The notes below the pieces were generated by a model that was not told where the DNA came from, did no database searches, and saw only the letters and a program-made list of their open reading frames with translations. Positions 26,495-35,919 of a stretch of 64,000 bases of DNA are shown in pieces (position 1 is the first letter of the stretch; the number at the start of each line of letters is the position of its first letter). The stretch spans positions 620,001 to 684,000 of the forward strand of contig NZ_QPEX01000010.1 in NCBI RefSeq assembly GCF_003335505.1. The letters run 5' to 3'. A program made the position numbers and the translations under genes. The DNA is from Bremerella cremea. GTDB lineage: Bacteria; Planctomycetota; Planctomycetia; Pirellulales; Pirellulaceae.

Positions 26495-27184
26495 GATTTC
26501 GATGGGCTGACTTGGCGTGCCATCGTTCGCATTAACCTCGGTTTGCGATATGGCGTCGACCACATCTAAACCGTCCACGACCTCGCCAAAGACGCAGTAC
26601 CCGTAGCTGTTAGAATCATCCGGCCCGATGTAGTCGAACGAGCTATTGTCGGCACAGTTAATGAAGAACTGGCAGGTCGAGCTGTGAATAAAGTTCGGAT
26701 CGCGCGACATGGCGATTGTGCCCCGTTTGTTCTTGAGCCCGTTGTTGGCTTCGTTTTGGATTTCCGAGCGTGTTTCCTTCGGGTTCATCGAAGCGTCGAA
26801 CAAGCCGCCCAGGATCATTCCTTGCGCCTTGACGTAGTGAAAGATCGTGCCGTTGTAGTGGCCAGTGGCAACGTAGTTGGTCAAGAAATTATCGACCGTA
26901 GCTGGCGCCTTCTTCGCGTCTAGCTTTAAACGGATCGCTCCCTTCGTCGTATTAAGAATGACTTCAGGGAACTCTTCACCACCAAACTCGGAGGCACCGT
27001 TATCTAGTTGCAGTTCCGTAGAAACCGTCTGAGTGCCGGCGCCGCCATTTTCTGCACCTGGGGTACCGATACTGACAGCTGGGGGACTAACGGGATCGGA
27101 ACTGCCACAACCGGTGGCAAACATACCAATGCACAGGACGAATCCAAGTGCGGCAATCCAGGTCGATGAATGCGGGAACTTCAT
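26471..27184 (-). CDS. Cyclophilin-type peptidyl-prolyl isomerase lipoprotein
   Basis: A 237-residue lipoprotein. The signal ends in the lipobox ATGC (MFATGCGSS), so Cys26 should be acylated and the protein anchored to a membrane on the periplasmic side. After a linker, residues about 72-232 form a cyclophilin domain: TTKGAIRLKLDAKKAPATVD, GTIFHYVKAQGMILGG, RGTIAMSRDPN, TCQFFINCADN and VFGEVVDGLDVVD. The catalytic Arg of the FHRV motif is Tyr (FHYV) and the following Gln of the QGG motif is Leu, so isomerase activity is likely weak or absent, though proline binding may remain. AAGGAGG precedes the ATG. It is the first gene upstream of no obvious partner. Confidence 0.9.
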   Translation of the reverse strand: MKFPHSSTWIAALGFVLCIGMFATGCGSSDPVSPPAVSIGTPGAENGGAGTQTVSTELQLDNGASEFGGEEFPEVILNTTKGAIRLKLDAKKAPATVDNFLTNYVATGHYNGTIFHYVKAQGMILGGLFDASMNPKETRSEIQNEANNGLKNKRGTIAMSRDPNFIHSSTCQFFINCADNSSFDYIGPDDSNSYGYCVFGEVVDGLDVVDAISQTEVNANDGTPSQPIEILSAERVK

Positions 27185-27315
27185 CTAGCACGCCTCCTTG
27201 CGTTACCCCTGAAGGTTATAAATGGAACGGGTCAAATTCAGGGTCGGGAATCAGGCCTATATTGTCACCATTTCAGAAAATCACGCAACACGAGTTTTGC
27301 CAGCACCCTGCCCCG

Positions 27316-28908
27316 TTACGGCAGCCAACCTAAGTACCCTAAGTAGTTATAAATCCAAGGATGAATCCAAGGGTTCAGTCCCGAATAGCTGGCCGAAATC
27401 GCGGAAAATAACAGCAGCGCCGCGAAGATGCGCTGGCCCCACCACCACTTCCTCCAACGATCGAGCACCGGGATCATCGCGGTTAACCACAGCGGAATCA
27501 GCCAGAACGCCCAACGAAAGCCAGACGTCATGCCGCCGTAGTTTCGGTCTTTCAGCGGACGGAAGATATAAAACAGCACGCAAACCACGGTCAGCAGCAC
27601 GATAAACGCCGCCACTTGCCGAGACGCCCCTTTCTCGCCCAGCCACAAGCCCAGCCCCAAGATGGTAAGCAACCACACCGGCGTGAGCGATAAGATACCG
27701 TGGTGCCCCAAAATTACGTGAAACGCATACCAAGCTCGCGAAGGCTCCCCTTCGTCGACCCCCTTCTTCACGCCAGGCTTCCAGTAGCTGGTGTCGTAGT
27801 CGTACCAGTCGTCCCAATCACGCACTTCGATGCCGGAATCGGTTCGCTGAATGGCATATCTTCGGTCAATACCATGATCAAGCAGAACCCAACGGCTGCC
27901 TGTCTCACGTGTAATGATCTGAGCCTCGTCGCTAAGAACAACATCCATCTCGGCGAGAACCTCTCGAATTGCTGCCGGCAATTCTTGTTGGTCGAGCGGG
28001 CCGTGGAGTTTAGTTGCTACCTTGCCTAACACTGGCCCATCGCTGCGATGGGCATAAGGTGGGCGCCACGATTGATGGGCGATGTAGTTCGTGCCGAGGG
28101 AAACTGCCAGAATCACGATTGCTGCCGGAATGCCATACAACAACGTCGGCAGTGGGCGTTTGATAAGCAGTGCCAGTCCCAGCAAACCGAAGAAACTGAA
28201 CGCCGGCAAATCATTCACCGCCGCACACGCCGCAAAGAAGCCAGCCCCCAGAAAGTACCAAGCTTCCGAGCAGCCATCGCACCAGACCCGCAAGCCACAG
28301 TACAGCGCAATCGCCACACTGGTGGCCGCCAACAGGTGATTGTTGATGGTCACGGCATACGTCGTGAGAAAAGTGCCGAAACAAACCGTGGCAACGATTC
28401 CCACGCGGGCAAAGTCTGACTTGGCGTAACGTTCGACAATCAGAATGGTCGGCCAGATCAAACCAAGCAGCAGCAAACTGTTGGTGAAGATCATAATCGC
28501 CCGCCCCACATAGAACGGGTGCTGGGCGATCTCGATACCCATTACATTTTTGATCAACCAATATTCGCCTGCCAACACAACCGACATGAGTGGCGGTTTG
28601 CTGCTGTAATAGTGGTACTTGCCGTCTGGACCCAGGTGATAGACCTTGTCGATCGAATCCCAATAGCGATCTTGAATCACGTCGTCGATGGCGAAGGTAT
28701 GATGGTCGACCAGCGAGCGGACCGTGGCCCAGCGACTACGATCGTTCGCACTGAGAAACGGATGACGACCATGTTCTCCGGAGACTGCTAAGGTTCGCCC
28801 GATGCTTCCCCCCAGGCACACCGCGATCAACAGCCAATAAATGGCCCAACGATACTGATCCGCTTCCGCCCACGCTTCCTTCTTGCGGGAGACTCTAGTT
28901 GGTTTCAT
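27316..28908 (-). CDS. Polytopic membrane protein, GT-C glycosyltransferase-like
   Basis: A 530-residue integral membrane protein with about 9-11 hydrophobic segments. An N-terminal segment (YWLLIAVCLGGSIGRTLAVS) is followed by a soluble loop holding acidic residues (HHTFAIDDVIQD) and YYSSKPPLMSV, an arrangement seen in GT-C transferases that use polyprenyl-phosphate sugars. A second large loop lies at about residues 275-375. The family is not named with certainty. It is the last gene of a three-gene minus-strand operon: its start overlaps the end of the GT2 gene by 14 bp. Logically the GT2 enzyme would make a polyprenyl-phosphate sugar and this protein would transfer it outside. That role is inferred from context. 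Confidence 0.7.
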   Translation of the reverse strand: MKPTRVSRKKEAWAEADQYRWAIYWLLIAVCLGGSIGRTLAVSGEHGRHPFLSANDRSRWATVRSLVDHHTFAIDDVIQDRYWDSIDKVYHLGPDGKYHYYSSKPPLMSVVLAGEYWLIKNVMGIEIAQHPFYVGRAIMIFTNSLLLLGLIWPTILIVERYAKSDFARVGIVATVCFGTFLTTYAVTINNHLLAATSVAIALYCGLRVWCDGCSEAWYFLGAGFFAACAAVNDLPAFSFFGLLGLALLIKRPLPTLLYGIPAAIVILAVSLGTNYIAHQSWRPPYAHRSDGPVLGKVATKLHGPLDQQELPAAIREVLAEMDVVLSDEAQIITRETGSRWVLLDHGIDRRYAIQRTDSGIEVRDWDDWYDYDTSYWKPGVKKGVDEGEPSRAWYAFHVILGHHGILSLTPVWLLTILGLGLWLGEKGASRQVAAFIVLLTVVCVLFYIFRPLKDRNYGGMTSGFRWAFWLIPLWLTAMIPVLDRWRKWWWGQRIFAALLLFSAISASYSGLNPWIHPWIYNYLGYLGWLP

Positions 28909-29863
28909 CCGACGCCCCTACCCTTTGCGAGACGAAATACGTCTTGGTTTGCGGCGCCATGGCCGATCGAATCATTTCCGCCAACAGCCCGACGGTTACA
29001 AACTGGGTACCCAGCAGTAGCGAGACAATCGAGTAATAGAAAATCGCTCGCTTATGCAGCTCGATTGGTTCTTCCACGCCCAGTGCCCGATCGAGTACCC
29101 ACCACGAGGAAAGCCCGAACAGCCCGAGAAACCCCACGGCGAAGAACAACAACCCGATTCCGCCTAGCAAATGCTGAGGACGCTGCCCATAGCCGGTGAT
29201 GAACGCCACCGTGGTGAGATCAAGAAAGCCCTTTAAAAAGCGACGGACACCATACTTCGAGTAACCGAACTGCCGTGCGCGGTGGTTGATGACAATCTCT
29301 CCCACCTTCCAACCGTGGGCCGCAGCCAACACCGGGACAAAACGATGCAGTTCGCCATACAAGCGGACCTCTTGGAAGATCTCGCTGCGATAGCACTTCA
29401 TGCCGCAGTTATGATCGTGTAGCGTCACCCCGGTCAACTTACTAACCATCCAGTTGAAGACGCGAGATGGCCCGACCTTGTGCCATGGATCGTGACGAAC
29501 CTTCTTCCAGCCGCTGACAACATCTTTACCGGCGTTAAGTTGTTCGAGAAAACGTGGGATCTCTTGCGGGTCGTCTTGCAAGTCGGCGTCCATGGTAATG
29601 ATGATGTCGCCGGTAGCCTCTTGAAAACCGGCATCGAGCGCGGCTGCTTTGCCAAAATTGCGGCGAAACTTGAAGCCGCGAACCCGGGCATCTTGCTTGG
29701 CCAATTCACCAATGACCCGCCACGAATCGTCGTGCGAGCCGTCGTCGATAAAGAGAATCTCGATCACGTACCCGTTGGCCGAAACCACCTCGCAGATTTC
29801 TGCGTGCAGCTTGGCCAAGCTTTCGTCTTCGTTATAAACCGGGATTACCAGGGAGAGCTTCAT
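28895..29863 (-). CDS. GT2 family glycosyltransferase (polyprenyl-phosphate type)
   Basis: A 322-residue membrane-associated glycosyltransferase. The N-terminal GT-A domain begins LSLVIPVYNEDESL, with IDDGSHDDSW and the DXD-type TMDADLQDDPQEIP, and YRSEIFQE downstream. Two C-terminal membrane segments (about 230-255 and 270-300) match the DPM1/ArnC/GtrB-like branch, which transfers a sugar from a nucleotide donor to undecaprenyl phosphate on the cytoplasmic face. The donor sugar is not predictable. The real start is the ATG at 29863; the open frame upstream, to 30061, is a shadow of the neighbouring gene. It is 25 nt downstream of the flippase-like gene and overlaps the next gene by 14 bp, so the three are one operon. 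Confidence 0.9.
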   Translation of the reverse strand: MKLSLVIPVYNEDESLAKLHAEICEVVSANGYVIEILFIDDGSHDDSWRVIGELAKQDARVRGFKFRRNFGKAAALDAGFQEATGDIIITMDADLQDDPQEIPRFLEQLNAGKDVVSGWKKVRHDPWHKVGPSRVFNWMVSKLTGVTLHDHNCGMKCYRSEIFQEVRLYGELHRFVPVLAAAHGWKVGEIVINHRARQFGYSKYGVRRFLKGFLDLTTVAFITGYGQRPQHLLGGIGLLFFAVGFLGLFGLSSWWVLDRALGVEEPIELHKRAIFYYSIVSLLLGTQFVTVGLLAEMIRSAMAPQTKTYFVSQRVGASDETN

Positions 29864-29888
29864 GAAATCGGGCTTCCGAGCATTTTCG

Positions 29889-30965
29889 TTAGGCAGGATT
29901 TTGGGCAGGGTCTTCTTCCGCCGGCGGGATCTCGGCAGAAGCAAGCTCGGCAGTAGGCGGCGAGGCGGGAATTCCATATAGGATAATTGCCAGCGCCAAT
30001 TCCGCAAAAAGCCAAACCACGCGTAACAGGACCGCCGAAACGACCGCCACCACGGGGCCAAAGACGGGGGCCATCATTTCCATGATCACAAATTCCCGCA
30101 CCCCCATGCCGCCAGGAATCGGCGTGACAAAGCCAGCCACCATCGCCAGACATACCGTAGCCGCCAACAAGGGGAACATCTGGGTAAAGCTGGCCAAGTG
30201 TGGATCGGCATCGGGAATACTGGCCATTACGGCGTACAAGCTGCTGCCGAGCAAGGTCCAGCCAATCAAGTTAGCCACCCATCCCCAAGCCATGACCGGA
30301 TAATTGAGACCAGCCAGGTTTTCTGCAATCTCGGGATTGATCTTGGCAACCTTCAATATCAGCACAATCTTCCGAAACACCGGCGGCAACGTCACAAAGC
30401 TGGCCGCCACCGCAATGCCGATCGCCAGCCACAATAAAATTTGTCGGTCCGAGAACCAGAGCGAAATCAAGATCGCGGCATACACGGCCCCGACAGAAAC
30501 CATCGTCAAGGTTTCTGCAAAAACGGCGGTTGCCACGACCGAGCGTTTGAGACTTTCGCCTTGGACCAGCGAAGTCCGCAGCACCACGACCAGCGCCTTG
30601 CCGGGGACATACTTCCCCAAATGCCCGATGAAAAACGCGCGAATGCCACTCCAAGTGGTGGGCTTCTGCTGCATGGCCCGCATCAAGCGAAGCCAGAACA
30701 ACCCCATCGGCAACGAGCCAAGCAGATAAAGCCCCCCCGCTGCGACTAGCCAAGGCCAGCGTAATTCCTGAAAAGAAAAATTTTGTTGCTGAACTTGGTC
30801 GACCGCTTTTTGCACGTTGTGCCATATCCCCCAGATCACCAGAGCCACCACAATCACCTGAACCAAGAGCATCACGCGCGACTTCCATAGCTTCGCGCGC
30901 GACTCATCTCGGAAGTTTGGGAGGTCTGGGTTTTCAGGGGAAGTCAACTTGGGACTCGGCGGCAC
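29889..30965 (-). CDS. Flippase-like / lysylphosphatidylglycerol synthase TM-domain protein
   Basis: A 358-residue integral membrane protein with about eight hydrophobic segments. The characteristic segment GHLGKYVPGKALVVVLRTS is that of the UPF0104 / LPG synthetase transmembrane family (often called flippase-like). A catalytic aminoacyl-transferase domain is absent, so it is not an MprF. The late segment FVTPIPGGMGVREFVIMEMM also fits the family. It is the first gene of the operon with the GT2 and GT-C-like genes, which suggests it helps move or place a lipid-linked glycan. The start is GTG at 30965 with no obvious Shine-Dalgarno; an internal GTG-ATG at about residue 31 is possible. Confidence 0.82.
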   Translation of the reverse strand: MPPSPKLTSPENPDLPNFRDESRAKLWKSRVMLLVQVIVVALVIWGIWHNVQKAVDQVQQQNFSFQELRWPWLVAAGGLYLLGSLPMGLFWLRLMRAMQQKPTTWSGIRAFFIGHLGKYVPGKALVVVLRTSLVQGESLKRSVVATAVFAETLTMVSVGAVYAAILISLWFSDRQILLWLAIGIAVAASFVTLPPVFRKIVLILKVAKINPEIAENLAGLNYPVMAWGWVANLIGWTLLGSSLYAVMASIPDADPHLASFTQMFPLLAATVCLAMVAGFVTPIPGGMGVREFVIMEMMAPVFGPVVAVVSAVLLRVVWLFAELALAIILYGIPASPPTAELASAEIPPAEEDPAQNPA

Positions 30966-31192
30966 AATTCGGGAGTGTGGATAACTTGGCGATATAGTCT
31001 ATCGCAAACTAGGGTCGAACCCCAAGAGGCGTTCGTTCGTACTGCTTTACCGACAAGAGATTAGGGAATTCTCCTCGCGGCTGTGCTTGCGGCAAGAATG
31101 CTTGCAAATGTCGCTTTCCCGTTTCCAGGAAAATAGTTAGGATTAGCGGCACAAGTTGCATGATGCACGTGCTGTGCGAGGAGTATGAGACT

Positions 31193-32896
31193 GTGTACGC
31201 CGCCTGCTTATTAATTACATCCGCCGTTCTTGGGGTCGATTACGGCTACCAGGTTACCGATCAAGGACAACTCGAATATGTCGTTCAGATCGAACCGGAA
31301 GCAATCGATTCCCTAAAAGCGGGCCATCCGATTCAGGTTGGCTTGCCTCCGGGTAGCGAACGCATTCAAGTCTTTCGCGTTCAAGTCGGTACCGACGAAC
31401 TTTCGAAAGTCGTGCCTGCTTCGTACCAGAAGCCGGTCAAGGAAATCGAACCGGAACTGAAGCTTCAACCGGCGAACAACGCCATCTTAACGGCGCCGCC
31501 CGATCCCGATGATATCGCAAATACCAAGCCGACGCTCAATGATGAAGCACTGGCCCAGTATGTGCCGCGATCGACCTATGAACTCCCGTCGGGTGCTTCT
31601 TCCTCCGGAACCGGAGCCAATACCAGCACGTCCGCCAACGGAGAAATCCCAGGCGCCGCTGCGCGTTATGGGGGTTCTCCGTCCAGCAATTTCTCGGTCC
31701 CCACTCCTTCCGGAACCAGTCGTAGCGGTTACAGCGCAGCGCAAACCAGTGCTACAGCGCCGGTGACAGGTTCGACATCAGGAACAGGCGGGAACGGTAC
31801 CCAGGGCAATGGAACGCCCAGAAGCTCCTTCACCAATTCCCCCACATCAGCAAGCCCAAGCGGCAACCCTCAAGGCAGCACGGCTTCTCCTAGTAGCAAC
31901 AACTATTCCAATTGGAATAATACGACGTCGCCAACAAGCAGCACCCCCAATTCAACCACAGGGAACACTGGCGGCGCAGCGGCAACCGGTCCCCCCTCGA
32001 ATGCGCTTCGCTTCAATCAAGAGCAATCGCCCAGCACGACCGCAGGGACAACCCAACCTGAACAAATCAGCCCTTCGGCTGGTGGCTGGCGTGCTGAAAC
32101 CAACACGAACTTGGGTGGCAATTCGTCCAGCTACGGCCAAACAGGATTGCAAAACGGTGGCTCTTCCTTGGGCAACCAACCTGGGAGCAATACGGCTCCC
32201 CCTTTGATGACCGGCGGCACGAACTACACCGGTAACAACAATCCGTTGTCTCTGCCGAATCCACCCTCGAATAGTGGTGCGACGAACCCAGATAATACCT
32301 GGCAGTCTGGCATGTGGAACAATTCAGGCCAGGCAAATACTTCGCAGCCAACATCCAATCCACAGCAGCAATACCCTCAACAGCAGCCAGTTCAAAACCA
32401 GAACGCGCCGATCTACAACAACCAACCGCCACAACAACAGCAGCCGATCTACGGTAACAACTACAACAACGGCTACGTGAACAACCCGCCGTATCAGCAA
32501 CCCCAGGGGCAGTACAACACCCCCGGCTATCCCAACAATCCCAACATACCGGCTAGTTACCAGAACCCGTTTTACAACAACCCTCAAGTCCCCTATCTAG
32601 CTGCCAATACGCCTCCGTACGCGATGCAAGCTCAGAATACGGTTCCTACCTCTCAGCAAAACAACAACCCGCCCGCTTCCCAAAAGGAAGAAGACGAGGA
32701 GAAGACAGCCAAGACACCGCCCCCGGAAGTAGAAATCGTGCATGAACCGCCCGATTGGTGGCAGCTGTTGGCCGTTTGTTTCCTCATTTCGATTTGCTTG
32801 AATGGTTATATGTTCATGACGTCGCAAGACTTCCGTCGCAAGTACCAAGACTTGCTGGAAGACGTCCGCGATCTGCGTTCCCTCTCGAACGACTAA
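31193..32896 (+). CDS. Low-complexity membrane-anchored protein (Asn/Gln/Pro/Ser-rich)
   Basis: A 567-residue protein not tied to a known family. Residues 1-80 are an ordinary folded-looking N-terminus (DYGYQVTDQGQLEYVVQIEP, then PIQVGLPPGSERIQVFRVQV). Residues about 110-500 are low complexity, first Ser/Thr/Gly/Asn-rich, then Asn/Gln/Pro/Tyr-rich (QQQYPQQQPVQNQNAP, NNYNNGYVNNPPYQQPQ). One membrane segment occurs near the C-terminus (about 522-545, LLAVCFLISICLNGYMFM), followed by a short charged tail (FRRKYQDLLEDVRDL), so the tail would be cytoplasmic or periplasmic depending on topology. The start is GTG at 31193 with GAGGAG 9 nt upstream; an ATG-ATG at 31160 is in frame. It is divergent from the flippase operon. 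Confidence 0.7.
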   Translation: MYAACLLITSAVLGVDYGYQVTDQGQLEYVVQIEPEAIDSLKAGHPIQVGLPPGSERIQVFRVQVGTDELSKVVPASYQKPVKEIEPELKLQPANNAILTAPPDPDDIANTKPTLNDEALAQYVPRSTYELPSGASSSGTGANTSTSANGEIPGAAARYGGSPSSNFSVPTPSGTSRSGYSAAQTSATAPVTGSTSGTGGNGTQGNGTPRSSFTNSPTSASPSGNPQGSTASPSSNNYSNWNNTTSPTSSTPNSTTGNTGGAAATGPPSNALRFNQEQSPSTTAGTTQPEQISPSAGGWRAETNTNLGGNSSSYGQTGLQNGGSSLGNQPGSNTAPPLMTGGTNYTGNNNPLSLPNPPSNSGATNPDNTWQSGMWNNSGQANTSQPTSNPQQQYPQQQPVQNQNAPIYNNQPPQQQQPIYGNNYNNGYVNNPPYQQPQGQYNTPGYPNNPNIPASYQNPFYNNPQVPYLAANTPPYAMQAQNTVPTSQQNNNPPASQKEEDEEKTAKTPPPEVEIVHEPPDWWQLLAVCFLISICLNGYMFMTSQDFRRKYQDLLEDVRDLRSLSND

Positions 32897-32910
32897 AGGC
32901 ATTTTGAGTA

Positions 32911-32933
32911 CCCTCTCCTAGAACGGGAGAGGG
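32911..32933. repeat. Hairpin CCCTCTCC/GGAGAGGG after the low-complexity gene
   Basis: An 8-bp perfect inverted repeat with a 7-nt loop lies 15 nt past the stop codon. No T-run follows. Hairpins of this composition are common intergenic repeat remnants in several phyla. A G/C-rich relative (CCCTCACCCGCTTGGGGCGA) is seen at about 33076-33095. Confidence 0.4.
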
Positions 32934-33138
32934 CTAACGCGGTAAGCATCTTTCTTGCCGCGAAGTGCCTGCTGGTCGACGGTTTCGTATGGCTTGGTGC
33001 GTCGAGACGTACCCTACGCAATTCTGGCAACATGATCAGAAATTGCCCATAAATTCGACAACACTTTGCGCCGCACCCTCACCCGCTTGGGGCGAGGGAA
33101 CATGACGCAATATCGCATGCCGCTAGCCTACGATCGAC

Positions 33139-35919
33139 TTAGAACGGTGCTTCGTTATTGTCGACATCGGCGGTTGGCTCGGCCGCTTTCTTTTCGCTGG
33201 CCTTTTTCGTTGCCGCCTTCTTGGTCGACTTTTTCGCCGTCTTTTTGGTGGCCGCCTTCTTGGTGGTCTTCTTTTTCGTAGTCTTCTTGGCGGTCTTTTT
33301 GGTATCCGCTGACTTGGTGGTCTTCTTCTTGGCCTTTTTCTTTTTAGTGCCTCCCTTGGCGGCGCGTTCCGCCAAAAGTTGCAGCGCGACTTCCATGGTT
33401 AGTTCGTCCGGCGAAGCCCCCTTAGGAAGCGAGGCATTCGTTTCACCGTCGGTGACATAAGGGCCATAGCGACCATCCATCACCTTGATCACTTCTTCGG
33501 TGATAGGTGACTTATCGAGCGTTTTCAGCGGCTCTTTAGGGGCACCACGACGACCGCCTGTCTTAGGCTGAGCCAACAGTTCGATCGATTTTTCCAAGTC
33601 GACATCAATCGGCGAGATATCGGCAGGCAAAGAACGGGTTTCGTCGTTCCATTTGACGTACGGACCATAGCGACCGTTGTAAGCCACGATTGGCTTTTGA
33701 TCGGTCGGGTGAAGCCCCACTTCCCGGGGCAGCGAAAGCAACTTGATTGCCGTTTCCAAATTCACATCGCCAACGCTCATCCCCTTGAGGAGCGAAGCGT
33801 TTTTGGGCTTTTCTTCGTCGTCGGTCGCACCCATCTGAACGTAGGGCCCAAAGCGACCATTCTTCAGAAAGATCGGCTTGCCCGTCTCAGGGTGGGTGCC
33901 CATCGGCTCTCCCCCTTTTTCGGACTGCTCGAGAATTTCGAGCGCCTTGGCCAAGTCGATTTCATCGGGCGGAAGTTCATCTTGAATCGAACCGCGCCGC
34001 TCTCCTTGCTCGACGTACGGCCCATAGCGGCCCACACGCACAAAGACTTCTTCTCTATGCTCCCCTTCTTGCGGTGCGCCGAGGGGAATCGAATTGACCG
34101 TTCGCGCGTCAACGTCTTTGATGCGTTCTTCGATCACCTGTTTCAGGCCGTGATTATCGACACCAAAGTAAAACTTGCTGAGGTAATCGGCCGAATCTGC
34201 TTCGCCTCGGCTGATACAGTCCAGATCGTCTTCCATCTTGGCAGTGAAGTCGAAGTCGACCAGTTGAGACAAATGGGCTTCTAACAGCCCGACCACGGCA
34301 AAGGATGTCCAAGTTGGAACGAGTGCATTCCCCTTCTTGAAAACGTATTTGCGGGCCAAGATAGTATCGATAATCGAGGCATAGGTACTCGGGCGACCGA
34401 TCCCCATTTCTTCCAGTGTGCGAGTCAACGAGGCTTCGCTGAAACGAGCTGGCGGCTGGGTGGTGTGGCTTTTGGGATCGAACTCTTTCCCTTCGACCGC
34501 TTGCCCGATGGTGACCGTGGGAAGCAGCGTTTCGCGGTCGGCTAGTTCCGCTTGAGGATCGTCGGAACCTTCCACGTAAGCCCGTAAAAAACCGGGGAAA
34601 TCAATCGTCTTACCACTTACATAGAAGACCGCGTTGCCGCCATTGATGTTAATGGAGATTCGGTGCCCGCGGGCGTCTTCCATCTGACAAGCGATGGTCC
34701 GTTTCCAGATCAAGTCGAACAGCTTGAACTGTTCGTTGTTCAAATCCCCTTTCAACGATTCCGGCTTGCGGAACTCGTTTCCGGCGGGGCGAATCGCCTC
34801 GTGAGCTTCCTGGGCGTTCTTCACTTTGGAAGCGTACGTGCGGGGCTTCTCGGGTAAGAACTCTTTCCCGTACTCGCTTTCCACCAGCTTGCGCGACGCA
34901 TCAATCGCCACCTGAGACAGGTTGGTCGAGTCGGTACGCATGTAAGTGATGTACCCATTTTCGTAGAGGTACTGGGCCACCTGCATCGTTCGCTTAGCGG
35001 TGAAACCGAGCTTACGGTTGGCCTCCTGCTGCAGGGTACTCGTGGTGAACGGGGCAGCCGGCTTGGTGGTGTAGGGCTTGTTTTCGAGATTTCCGACCGA
35101 GAAATCGGCGCTGCGGATTCTCTCAAGCAGTTCGTTCGCCCCTGCTTCGTCCAGCAGTAAGAGGTTGTCTTTATTGACTTTACCGGTCGAGGCATCAAAG
35201 TCGCGGCTGGAGGGAACCCGCTTGCCGTCCGCTTCAACCAAGGTGGCCTGAAAGACTTGACCATCGACTTCAAACGAAGCGATCAAGTCCCAATAGGTCG
35301 CTGAATGGAAGGCCATTCGTTCTCGTTCGCGCTGCACAATCAAGCGTACGGCGACACTTTGCACGCGTCCGGCGGACAGTTTCGGCTTGATCTTCCGCCA
35401 GAGCAGCGGAGACACCTCGTAACCGTATAGCCGGTCGAGAATACGCCGCGTTTCCTGAGCGCGAACCAGACCGTCGTCGATCGAGCGGGGATGGGCGAGC
35501 GCCCCTTTGATGGCGTCCTCGGTAATTTCGTGGAAAACCAAGCGGTGAACCGGGACTTTTGGCTTTAAAATCTCTTGCAGATGCCAACTGATCGCTTCCC
35601 CTTCGCGGTCTTCGTCCGTCGCGAGGTAAAGTTCGTCCGACTCCTTGAGCAGCTTCTTAAGCTTGCTGACCTGTTGCTTCTTGTCGGCAGGAATAATGTA
35701 AACCGGGTCGAACTTCTCGTTGACGTTAACCCCTAAATAGGCCCAATCTTGGTCTTTATATTCGGCCGGGATTTCCTTGGCCCCTTGGGGCAAGTCGCGG
35801 ACGTGGCCGATCGAGGCCTCGACCAGGTAGTCTTTGCCGAGAAACTTCGAGATCGTCTTCGCCTTGGCCGGAGACTCGACAATGACTAGGGACTTCTTGT
35901 TGCTGCTCGATTCCGCCAT
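33139..35919 (-). CDS. topA: DNA topoisomerase I with lysine-rich tail
   Basis: A 926-residue type IA topoisomerase that relaxes negative supercoils by cutting one strand. The N-terminal TOPRIM domain begins SLVIVESPAKAKTISKFLG, with the acidic ATDEDREGEAISWHL cluster. ETRRILDRLYGYEVSPLLW and LSAGRVQSVAVRLIVQRE follow. The catalytic tyrosine is Tyr326 in YITYMRTDSTNL. Instead of zinc-finger Cys motifs, the C-terminus has several repeats around GRYGPYV (e.g. GRYGPYVEQGE, GRFGPYVQMG, GRYGPYVKW), and then a Lys/Ala/Thr-rich tail (about residues 855-915, KKTTKKKTTKKAATKKTAKK). The tail resembles histone H1-like proteins and would bind DNA non-specifically. It ends in DNNEAPF. The gene stands alone, divergent from the PpiD-like gene. 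Confidence 0.96.
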   Translation of the reverse strand: MAESSSNKKSLVIVESPAKAKTISKFLGKDYLVEASIGHVRDLPQGAKEIPAEYKDQDWAYLGVNVNEKFDPVYIIPADKKQQVSKLKKLLKESDELYLATDEDREGEAISWHLQEILKPKVPVHRLVFHEITEDAIKGALAHPRSIDDGLVRAQETRRILDRLYGYEVSPLLWRKIKPKLSAGRVQSVAVRLIVQRERERMAFHSATYWDLIASFEVDGQVFQATLVEADGKRVPSSRDFDASTGKVNKDNLLLLDEAGANELLERIRSADFSVGNLENKPYTTKPAAPFTTSTLQQEANRKLGFTAKRTMQVAQYLYENGYITYMRTDSTNLSQVAIDASRKLVESEYGKEFLPEKPRTYASKVKNAQEAHEAIRPAGNEFRKPESLKGDLNNEQFKLFDLIWKRTIACQMEDARGHRISININGGNAVFYVSGKTIDFPGFLRAYVEGSDDPQAELADRETLLPTVTIGQAVEGKEFDPKSHTTQPPARFSEASLTRTLEEMGIGRPSTYASIIDTILARKYVFKKGNALVPTWTSFAVVGLLEAHLSQLVDFDFTAKMEDDLDCISRGEADSADYLSKFYFGVDNHGLKQVIEERIKDVDARTVNSIPLGAPQEGEHREEVFVRVGRYGPYVEQGERRGSIQDELPPDEIDLAKALEILEQSEKGGEPMGTHPETGKPIFLKNGRFGPYVQMGATDDEEKPKNASLLKGMSVGDVNLETAIKLLSLPREVGLHPTDQKPIVAYNGRYGPYVKWNDETRSLPADISPIDVDLEKSIELLAQPKTGGRRGAPKEPLKTLDKSPITEEVIKVMDGRYGPYVTDGETNASLPKGASPDELTMEVALQLLAERAAKGGTKKKKAKKKTTKSADTKKTAKKTTKKKTTKKAATKKTAKKSTKKAATKKASEKKAAEPTADVDNNEAPF

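Noticed and set aside
29863..30061. A longer 388-codon frame for the GT2 glycosyltransferase beginning at 30061
   Set aside because: The extra 66 residues lie antisense or out of frame over the flippase-like gene and have no GT2 similarity; ATG 29863 gives the family's normal N-terminus.
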